Source: Chryseobacterium glaciei
GTDB taxonomy: Bacteria > Bacteroidota > Bacteroidia > Flavobacteriales > Weeksellaceae
Length of the DNA stretch: 64,000 bases
Assembly (NCBI RefSeq): GCF_001648155.1
Contig: NZ_CP015199.1
Coordinates: forward strand, 1,808,501 to 1,872,500
Reading direction: 5' to 3'
In this document: positions 25,450 to 32,151 of the stretch, one piece after another
How positions within the stretch are numbered: the first letter of the stretch is position 1
Layout: each line of letters begins with the position of its first letter
Program-made: the position numbers and the translations under genes
The notes under the pieces: generated by a model
Databases searched by the model: none
What the model was told of the DNA's origin: nothing
The model's input: the letters and a program-made list of their open reading frames with translations, nothing else

Positions 25450-27498
25450 ATGGAAGCTCCACAGGCAAAAAAAATAGAAAAAACACTAGAAATACACGGA
25501 GATAAAAGAACTGACAATTATTTCTGGCTCAATGAAAGAGAAAATCCCGAAGTCATAAAATATCTTGAAGAAGAAAACGCTTACGAAGAGTTTATGATGA
25601 AGGACACCGAAGAGCTTCAAGAAGAGCTTTACGAAGAAATGAAAGCCCGCTACAAAAAAGACGATGAGTCTCTACCCTATTTCTTCAACGAATATTGGTA
25701 CATTGTACGTTATGAAGAAGGAAAAGAATATCCTATTTTTTGCAGAAAACATAAAAGTTTAGACAATACAGAAGAAATTATTCTTGATGTAAATGTACTT
25801 GCAGAAGGCGAAACATTTTTCGAAGTAGGAAGCGTTGCCGTAAGTCCGAATAATAAATTAATGTCCTTTTCGTCCGATAATGTTGGAAGAAGAATTTATG
25901 ACATTAATTTCAAAAACCTAGAAACAGAAGAAATTCTTTCTGATAAAATAGAAAACACAACAGGTAAAGCTGTTTGGGCGAATGATAACGAACATGTTTT
26001 TTATATCAGAAAAGATGATAGTTTACGTGCATTTCAAGTGTACAGACATAAATTAGGAACAGAACCTTCGGAAGATATTTTAATTTTCCATGAAGAGGAT
26101 GATACTTTTGATGTGAATGTTTTCAAGACAAAATCATTGGAATATATTTTCCTGGCGAGTTCAAGCACGATTTCAGATGAACACCGTTTTATTCCTGCTG
26201 ATGATGTTTTTGCAGAATGGAAAATGATTCAGTCAAGAATCGATGATCTTGAATATTCTGTAGAACATTATGAAGATGAATTTTACATTATCACCAATGC
26301 CGACGACGCGATCAATTTTAAAATTGTAAAAGCAAAAATCGATAATTGTGGAATGGAAAACTGGGTAGACGTAATTCCGCACCGCGCAGAAGTTCTATTG
26401 GAAGGTTTTGAAATATTTAAAGATTATCTTATTCTCGAAGAAAGAGAAAGAGGTCTTTTACAGATAAAAATCATCGAAGAGAAAACAAACGAATCTTATT
26501 ATCTTCCTTTCTCGGATCCAACTTACACCGCTTACATCGGAACCAATTTAGAATTTGACACCGAAGTTTTACGTTACGGTTATACCTCGCTTATACAACC
26601 AAATGCAACTTACGAATATAACCTTAAAGACAAAACAACAAAACTGTTGAAGCAACAGGAAGTTTTGGGAGGAAAATTCATTGCTGAAAATTATATTTCT
26701 GAGAGAATTTGGGCAGATTCAAGAGATGGGGAAACAAAAGTTCCAATTTCTTTAGTTTATCATAAAGACACGAAAAAAACAGCTGATACTCCCGTACTTC
26801 TATATGGTTATGGAAGTTACGGACACACAGTTGATGCAAGTTTCTCGAATGTGAGATTATCAATTTTAGATAGAGGTTTCATTTACGCGATCGCTCATAT
26901 ACGAGGTGGAGAATATCTAGGAAGAGAATGGTACGAAGACGGAAAAATGCTGTTTAAGAAAAACACATTCTTCGATTTTATTGACGCAGGGAAATATTTA
27001 ATTAAAGAAAACTATACTTCATCAAAGCATTTATACGCCATGGGCGGAAGCGCAGGTGGATTATTGGTTGGAGCGGTTATCAATTACGAGCCGAAACTTT
27101 TCAACGGAATTGTTTCTCAGGTTCCTTTTGTGGATGTTGTGACAACGATGTTGGATGAAACGATTCCATTAACAACCGGAGAATATGACGAATGGGGAAA
27201 TCCAAACGACAAAGAATATTATCAATACATGAAAGATTATTCGCCTTACGATAACGTAGAAGCAAAAGAATATCCTCATATGCTGATTACTACAGGTCTG
27301 CACGATTCTCAGGTTCAATATTGGGAGCCTGCAAAATGGACTGCGAAATTAAGAGAATTAAAAACTGACAACAATCTTTTGCTATTCAAAACCGACATGA
27401 GTTCAGGTCACGGAGGTGCAAGCGGAAGATTTGAATCATTAAAAGAAGACGCACTAGAATATGCCTTCTTGTTAAAATTAGAAAACGAAAAAGGATGA
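25450..27498 (+). CDS. ptrB: Oligopeptidase B-like S9 family peptidase
   Basis: A 682-residue cytoplasmic serine peptidase of the prolyl oligopeptidase family, cleaving short peptides, in the oligopeptidase B branch after Arg or Lys. The N-terminal part (1-70) and seven-bladed propeller (about 70-400) precede the alpha/beta-hydrolase domain. The nucleophile is Ser534 in GGSAGG, preceded by GYGSYGH and IRGGEYLGREWYEDG; the catalytic His is H654 in SSGHGGASG, and the Asp lies in the LHDSQVQYWEP segment. There is no signal peptide. The stop codon overlaps the start of the next gene (ATGA at 27495), so the two are coupled. Confidence 0.93.
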   Translation: MEAPQAKKIEKTLEIHGDKRTDNYFWLNERENPEVIKYLEEENAYEEFMMKDTEELQEELYEEMKARYKKDDESLPYFFNEYWYIVRYEEGKEYPIFCRKHKSLDNTEEIILDVNVLAEGETFFEVGSVAVSPNNKLMSFSSDNVGRRIYDINFKNLETEEILSDKIENTTGKAVWANDNEHVFYIRKDDSLRAFQVYRHKLGTEPSEDILIFHEEDDTFDVNVFKTKSLEYIFLASSSTISDEHRFIPADDVFAEWKMIQSRIDDLEYSVEHYEDEFYIITNADDAINFKIVKAKIDNCGMENWVDVIPHRAEVLLEGFEIFKDYLILEERERGLLQIKIIEEKTNESYYLPFSDPTYTAYIGTNLEFDTEVLRYGYTSLIQPNATYEYNLKDKTTKLLKQQEVLGGKFIAENYISERIWADSRDGETKVPISLVYHKDTKKTADTPVLLYGYGSYGHTVDASFSNVRLSILDRGFIYAIAHIRGGEYLGREWYEDGKMLFKKNTFFDFIDAGKYLIKENYTSSKHLYAMGGSAGGLLVGAVINYEPKLFNGIVSQVPFVDVVTTMLDETIPLTTGEYDEWGNPNDKEYYQYMKDYSPYDNVEAKEYPHMLITTGLHDSQVQYWEPAKWTAKLRELKTDNNLLLFKTDMSSGHGGASGRFESLKEDALEYAFLLKLENEKG

Positions 27499-27836
27499 TT
27501 AACGAATCTGAATACTGGAAAAAAGTAGAACAATTTTTCGAGGACAACTTTGAGACTGAAAAAAATCCGCCAATCGAGACGATATTATTTCTGATTGGTC
27601 TTCAGGAACTTGGAAGTGGTCAACAAAAATATACGAAAGACGATAAATTAAACATTCTTCATATTGCTGTTTGCAGATTATTAGAGCCATTTGGTTATTA
27701 TAAATTCACGCATTACGAAGACGGATGGCCTCATTTTGAAAAATTGGAAGGACTGCCGGAATTAAAGCCCAATGAGCAATCATTGCTTATGAAAAAAGCG
27801 GTTATTCAATATTTTCAGGATGAAGAATTGATATAA
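27495..27836 (+). CDS. Conserved hypothetical protein, 113 aa
   Basis: I do not recognise a named family. The protein is acidic, without signal peptide or membrane helix, and contains the phrases FLIGLQELGSGQQKYTKDDK and FGYYKFTHYEDGWPHFE. It overlaps the oligopeptidase B gene by 4 nt and ends at a terminator, so it is the second member of that operon. A role linked to the peptidase is possible but there is no direct evidence. I recall similar short genes in related Flavobacteriia, which supports it being real. Confidence 0.7.
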   Translation: MINESEYWKKVEQFFEDNFETEKNPPIETILFLIGLQELGSGQQKYTKDDKLNILHIAVCRLLEPFGYYKFTHYEDGWPHFEKLEGLPELKPNEQSLLMKKAVIQYFQDEELI

Positions 27837-27840
27837 ATAA

Positions 27841-27865
27841 AAACGGAAAGTATTAGCTTTCCGTT
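27841..27865 (+). terminator. Rho-independent terminator
   Basis: AAACGGAAAG pairs with CTTTCCGTTT around TATTAG, followed by a T run. It ends the ptrB operon. Confidence 0.88.
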
Positions 27866-27876
27866 TTTTTATTTTA

Positions 27877-27989
27877 AACCATTAAGGTCAATTTAGGAGT
27901 TAAGTTTAATTAAGAAAATCATTTTGATCTTTAAGTCTTACACGAAGCAAGCTTAATACTCTTAACAACTTAACTAAATCTTAATGGTT
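27877..27989. repeat. Imperfect palindromic intergenic element, AACCATTAAG type
   Basis: The ends AACCATTAAG (27877-27886) and CTTAATGGTT (27980-27989) are exact inverted repeats. Further complementary stretches lie inside (GAGTTAAG and CTTAACAACTTAAC). About 113 bp, noncoding, between two genes. It looks like a MITE or folded RNA element of the Flavobacteriia type. Confidence 0.65.
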
Positions 27990-27993
27990 CAAA

Positions 27994-28479
27994 TTATTTT
28001 AAAATTTCCTCAAGCTGATTCAAGCCCATTTTGAAACCTTCTTCAAAACCCATTTCCAACTGCTGTTTTATACCTTCCGGAGATGCAAAATGAATATTGA
28101 CAGTCACTTTTGCACCTTCTTCTACCCCTGTAAATCCAAACAGCCATTTTGATTGCCCAAAATCTTGATTAATATTGCCATTTTCATCACAGAAAGCATC
28201 TGTTCCATCAAAACTACGATGCTCCGTGATTTCGCCATATTTTACCTGTGCATAATGCTTCTCTCCTTCCGGGCCAACCATTGAGTACAGCCAAATTCTA
28301 CCTTCCTTAAAATCCTGTTCTTTTGTTTCACACTTCCATGGTTTTGGAGCCCACCATTGATCCAATAATTCTGATTTTGTAAAATAATCCCATACTTTTG
28401 ACACATCTGCATTAAAAATTTTCATTACATACACTGTATTAGAATCAAAATCTTTGTTAAAAACGATATTAGATTTCAT
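27994..28479 (-). CDS. SRPBCC (AHSA1-like) domain protein
   Basis: A 161-residue START/SRPBCC-fold protein. The patterns VMKIFNADVSKVWDYFTKSE and LLDQWWAPKPWKCETKEQDF open the domain and WLFGFTGVEEGAKVTVNIHF and FEEGFKMGLNQLEEILK close it, as in AHSA1/CalC-type proteins annotated as activator of Hsp90 ATPase homologues. These bind hydrophobic ligands or act as resistance/chaperone-related proteins; no function can be fixed here. It is monocistronic and its stop lies next to the palindromic repeat. Confidence 0.85.
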   Translation of the reverse strand: MKSNIVFNKDFDSNTVYVMKIFNADVSKVWDYFTKSELLDQWWAPKPWKCETKEQDFKEGRIWLYSMVGPEGEKHYAQVKYGEITEHRSFDGTDAFCDENGNINQDFGQSKWLFGFTGVEEGAKVTVNIHFASPEGIKQQLEMGFEEGFKMGLNQLEEILK

Positions 28480-28679
28480 AAGTAATTATTTTTAACAAAC
28501 TTAATATATTATTCTCTCACAAGGCTTTTCCTATGACAAGTATTTAAAAATTTATAATAAAATGTTAAAAAACGTGGTTTTAAGAAAAATTACACAATTT
28601 TTTGGCTCGTTTTTTGTTTATGAAGTCTTAAAATAATTAATTTTAACATTCATAATTCCAAAATTTTTAAAATAAAATA

Positions 28680-30227
28680 ATGAATAATAAATTCATCCCA
28701 ATAATTTCAGTGTTTATGACGATCTCACTGATTGTCTTTGTTACGCTCCAATTTTATTGGTTGAAAAGATATTATAATGTCCTAGAGCAAGATTTTACAA
28801 GTAAAGTATTTTCTACCTTAGAAAGTACCGCCAAAAGCGTTACCGAAATTGAGATAGAAAAATACATGAACGAGAATAATAAAAACTTTCGAAATAATAT
28901 TCTTGCCAACAATAAACAGCCTTCTTTAACCACCATTCAGCAGGTTGAAGATTCTGGTACTCAGAGACAAATTATTTATTCTAAAAATATTATTGAAAGA
29001 AGCCAGCTTCCGATCTCTCAAAGTGGAGATTCAATAAAATGGACAACACTTTACAGCGATGAAGCTGCCTATAAAATAAAAAGGGATACCACAAAACCTC
29101 AACAGCTTACCTCAGAACTTAATAATGAAATTGAAAATGGAGATTATACCATAAAAGAATTTGCGAAAATTTATGGGAATAATTTACCCATCACCAAAAG
29201 AGTTGATGACAAAGTGCTGGATTCTATTATTTCAAAAGAGCTTAAAATTAGAGGAATTTCCGCAAAATTTGGTTACGGAATTACGGATAAAAACAATAAA
29301 CTTACGAGCATAGTCAACAAAGACTATAAAGACAAAAAAGACAATACGCCTTACAGCTACCCTCTTTTTACAGACAATAAAGACCGTACCTTATATTCTT
29401 TGGCTTTAGTTTTTCCTAAAAAAGAATATTCTTTGGCGATGAATAACTGGCCGATGCTTTTGGGGACTTTCCTTTCGTTATTGACGATTTTGGGAATTTA
29501 TATTATTTCCATTAATTATATGATGAGACAGAAAAAATTGGCTGAAGTAAAAACGGACTTCATCAACAACATGTCGCATGAATTCAAGACTCCTTTAGCA
29601 ACAATTTCGGTAGCAACAGACTCTTTAGCGAATGATAAAATTGCCACCAATCCTGATAAGGTTAAATATTATTCAGAATTGATTAAACAGGAGAATCTGA
29701 GGATGAAAAAACAGGTAGAAAACGTTCTCAACATGTCTAAACTGGAGAGAAACGAGGTAAATCTATTCCTAAAAGAAGCTAACGTAAGAGAATTAATCAA
29801 AAGAACTACAGAATCATTTAACCTGATCGTGAAACAAAGAAACGGTTCATTGACACAAGAGTTCAACGCAGAGAAATATATTTTTAAAATTGATGAATTT
29901 CATATTTCAAATATGTTGGTGAATTTATTGGACAATGCCAATAAATATTCTCCGGAAACACCTGAAATTCATGTAAAAACAAGAAATGAAGGCAATTTCT
30001 ACGTCATTGAAATTTCCGACAAAGGAATGGGAATGGAAACCCAGAATAAAACGAAAATTTTCGACAAATTCTTTAGAGAAGAAACCGGAAATATTCATAA
30101 TGTGAAAGGACAAGGGTTGGGACTTTCTTACGTTAAGAAAATCGTAGAACTACATAAAGGACAGGTTATTGTAGATTCTGAGAAAGAATCGGGAAGCACG
30201 TTTACGATCAAGCTTCCAATGAGTTAA
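28680..30227 (+). CDS. Two-helix sensor histidine kinase (RprX-like)
   Basis: A 515-residue inner membrane kinase. Helix 1 lies at 7-27 and helix 2 at about 258-278, enclosing a periplasmic sensor of about 230 residues without recognised fold. The HisKA H-box is NNMSHEFKTPLATIS with phospho-acceptor His300. The ATPase part has an N-box LVNLLDNANKYSPE, G1 SDKGMGM and G2 GQGLGLSY. There is no HAMP domain. The response regulator follows after 95 nt. The pair resembles RprX/RprY of Bacteroides and Porphyromonas, implicated in stress responses, by architecture only. Confidence 0.93.
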   Translation: MNNKFIPIISVFMTISLIVFVTLQFYWLKRYYNVLEQDFTSKVFSTLESTAKSVTEIEIEKYMNENNKNFRNNILANNKQPSLTTIQQVEDSGTQRQIIYSKNIIERSQLPISQSGDSIKWTTLYSDEAAYKIKRDTTKPQQLTSELNNEIENGDYTIKEFAKIYGNNLPITKRVDDKVLDSIISKELKIRGISAKFGYGITDKNNKLTSIVNKDYKDKKDNTPYSYPLFTDNKDRTLYSLALVFPKKEYSLAMNNWPMLLGTFLSLLTILGIYIISINYMMRQKKLAEVKTDFINNMSHEFKTPLATISVATDSLANDKIATNPDKVKYYSELIKQENLRMKKQVENVLNMSKLERNEVNLFLKEANVRELIKRTTESFNLIVKQRNGSLTQEFNAEKYIFKIDEFHISNMLVNLLDNANKYSPETPEIHVKTRNEGNFYVIEISDKGMGMETQNKTKIFDKFFREETGNIHNVKGQGLGLSYVKKIVELHKGQVIVDSEKESGSTFTIKLPMS

Positions 30228-30322
30228 AAAAAATAAGTATTAAATCACAAAACAAAATATTACAAAAAAAGAAGGAATAGCTAGTTCATTCTTAATTTAT
30301 TAATTATTAATTACTTGAAATT

Positions 30323-31009
30323 ATGAGCAACAGAATATTATTAGTAGAGGACGATCAGAGTTTCGGCGCAGTGTTGAAGGATTATTTAACGATCAATAAC
30401 TTTGAAGTTACGCTGGCTGTAGATGGAGAACAGGGATTAAAAGAATTTACAGAAAACGAATTCGATATCTGTATTTTCGATGTCATGATGCCTAAAAAAG
30501 ACGGGTTTTCATTGGCAGAAGATGTTAAAAAAATCGATAAAAATACACCAATCATTTTCTTGACAGCAAGAAATATGAGAGAAGATATATTAAAAGGATA
30601 TCAATTGGGAGCTGATGATTACATCACGAAACCATTTGATACTGAATTACTTTTATATAAAATCAAAGCAATCCTTCAAAGAAGTTCTACATTGGAAAAT
30701 GAAGAGCAGGAGCAATTCAAGATCAGCAATATTTTCTTTGATTCTATGTTGAGACAATTGAGAGTTGGTGATAAAGAATACAAACTTTCTCCAAAAGAAA
30801 ACGAATTGTTGAAACTTCTTTGCATCCACAGAAACGACTTCATGCCGAGAGACTTAGCATTAAGAAAGATCTGGAAAAAAGAAAACTACTTCACCGCAAG
30901 AAGTATGGACGTTTACATCGCAAAACTTCGTAAATTATTAAAAGATGACGAAGGATTGGAAATTATCAACGTTCACGGAGAAGGATTCAGACTTTTAGTT
31001 AAGAATTAA
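30323..31009 (+). CDS. OmpR-family response regulator (RprY-like)
   Basis: A 228-residue regulator. The receiver domain shows LVEDDQSF (acidic pocket), phospho-acceptor Asp53 in IFDVMMPKKDGF, FLTARN and DDYITKPFD. The C-terminal winged helix (about 135-228) contains LSPKENELLKLLC and VYIAKLRKLLKDDEGLEI. It is partner to the upstream histidine kinase. The target genes are unknown; I saw no repeated site that would identify them. A strong hairpin terminator follows. Confidence 0.94.
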   Translation: MSNRILLVEDDQSFGAVLKDYLTINNFEVTLAVDGEQGLKEFTENEFDICIFDVMMPKKDGFSLAEDVKKIDKNTPIIFLTARNMREDILKGYQLGADDYITKPFDTELLLYKIKAILQRSSTLENEEQEQFKISNIFFDSMLRQLRVGDKEYKLSPKENELLKLLCIHRNDFMPRDLALRKIWKKENYFTARSMDVYIAKLRKLLKDDEGLEIINVHGEGFRLLVKN

Positions 31010-31033
31010 TTCCAGATTAAGATTATAAATATA

Positions 31034-31071
31034 AAATTAGCAAAACAATTAAAAATGTTTTGCTAATTTTG
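31034..31071 (+). terminator. Terminator hairpin overlapping the next promoter
   Basis: AAATTAGCAAAACA (from 31034) pairs perfectly with TGTTTTGCTAATTT (to about 31070). The right arm includes TAATTTTG (31064-31071), a -7 box for the lipoprotein gene starting at 31090, so termination of the regulator transcript and the start of the next share the same bases. Confidence 0.7.
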
Positions 31072-31089
31072 TTTCATACCATTTTGGAT

Positions 31090-31698
31090 ATGAAGAATAC
31101 ATTTTTAGGATTAATTGCTATTTCGATATTGACAGTTTCTTGTAAAAAAGATGAAAGCGCAACATATATTGAAGAGGAAGCCAGCGTTCAGTCGAATGCA
31201 GTTGCTAATGCACCTCAAACATCCCTTTTAGATCAGGCCGGAATTTCAAGCCAAAACGCAACTGCCGTAGCAGCAGGAATTAATCCTGCCCACGGACAGC
31301 CGGGTCACAGATGTGACATTCCTGTCGGACAGCCTTTGAATAGCAACCCTGCACCGACAGCTCAAAATACACCTGTTAATAACGTTCCGAATGCGGTTCA
31401 GATCGATCCGAATACTTTACCTGCAGGACAATTCGTTGTTCCGGACAAGAAACAGGTAAAAACAGCGCCAGGAATGAATCCTCCACATGGAGAACAGGGA
31501 CATAGATGCGATATTCCTGTTGGACAGCCCTTAAACAGCAAACCTGCTCCGCAAACGACACCAGCCAATGTAGTTCAATCTACTCCGGCTCCGGCACCTC
31601 AACAGGCTCTTGCAGTTGGTGAAAAACCAAAACTGAATCCGCCTCATGGTGAGCCTTTTCACAGTTGTTCACTAAAAGTGGGAGATCCTTTACCATAA
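31090..31698 (+). CDS. Lipoprotein with three His/Cys repeats
   Basis: A 202-residue lipoprotein (signal MKNTFLGLIAISILTVSC, lipobox TVSC). The mature part is Pro/Ala/Gln-rich linker with three copies of a unit NPxHGxPxHxCxxxVGxPL, twice as NPAHGQPGHRCDIPVGQP-type near residues 65 and 130, and a third, diverged, near the C-terminus (NPPHGEPFHSCSLKVGDP). Each unit offers two His and one Cys, which suggests metal binding, and the downstream Cys-rich protein and heavy-metal TonB receptor fit that. The start at 31090 follows a promoter box at 31064-31071; the ATG at 31060 precedes it and is rejected. The molecular role is unknown; copper or another soft metal is my inference. Confidence 0.8.
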   Translation: MKNTFLGLIAISILTVSCKKDESATYIEEEASVQSNAVANAPQTSLLDQAGISSQNATAVAAGINPAHGQPGHRCDIPVGQPLNSNPAPTAQNTPVNNVPNAVQIDPNTLPAGQFVVPDKKQVKTAPGMNPPHGEQGHRCDIPVGQPLNSKPAPQTTPANVVQSTPAPAPQQALAVGEKPKLNPPHGEPFHSCSLKVGDPLP

Positions 31699-31704
31699 TT
31701 TTTG

Positions 31705-31712
31705 TAAATTTG
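31705..31712 (+). promoter_or_regulatory. Predicted -7 box five bases before a GTG start
   Basis: TAAATTTG matches TAnnTTTG and ends at 31712, five bases before the GTG at 31718. It suggests a leaderless transcript for the Cys-rich gene. Confidence 0.5.
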
Positions 31713-31717
31713 CACTC

Positions 31718-32086
31718 GTGAAGCTAGTCCAGATTTTGACGATCATTTTCTGCCTTGGGATTTTTTTGATTCCTAAGGATAATTTCTATGCTCAGGCTTC
31801 ACAGGAAACTTGCTGCAAAAAAGAGTCTAAATCAGACGATTGCTGTAAAAATCATCACACTTCATCCAAAGAAAATCACTCTAAAGAAAGTAAATCATCT
31901 TGTAATGATGACTGCTGTACTTTTTGCGTGTCTTGCGCACCGTTTTTAGAAATTACATCTTCTAAAAGCTTGTTATCTTTAGACTTTTCGAATTTTAATC
32001 TTACTGAAAATTTACAATTTCAATATTCTGATCCTTATGTTTCAGATGGTTTAAAAGATATCTGGCAGCCGCCTAAACTGGGTTAA
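31718..32086 (+). CDS. Small Cys/His-rich secreted protein (HYC_CC_PP-like)
   Basis: A 122-residue protein starting with GTG (read as Met), with a signal peptide of about 25 residues. The mature N-terminus is packed with Cys pairs: ETCCKK, DDCCKNHH, NDDCCTFCVSC, with His and Ser/Lys between them, and it ends IWQPPKLG. That combination matches small Bacteroidota proteins of the HYC_CC_PP/DUF6660 kind found just before TonB receptors. The density of Cys and His suggests heavy-metal binding or sensing. It is 65 nt upstream of the metal TonB receptor and 19 nt after the repeat lipoprotein. The family name is from memory; the Cys pattern is seen directly. Confidence 0.7.
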   Translation: MKLVQILTIIFCLGIFLIPKDNFYAQASQETCCKKESKSDDCCKNHHTSSKENHSKESKSSCNDDCCTFCVSCAPFLEITSSKSLLSLDFSNFNLTENLQFQYSDPYVSDGLKDIWQPPKLG

Positions 32087-32151
32087 TTACATGTCAACCA
32101 GTTCATTATTCTATAATGAACCGATTTTTAATTAATCTAAATTTTAAACAA

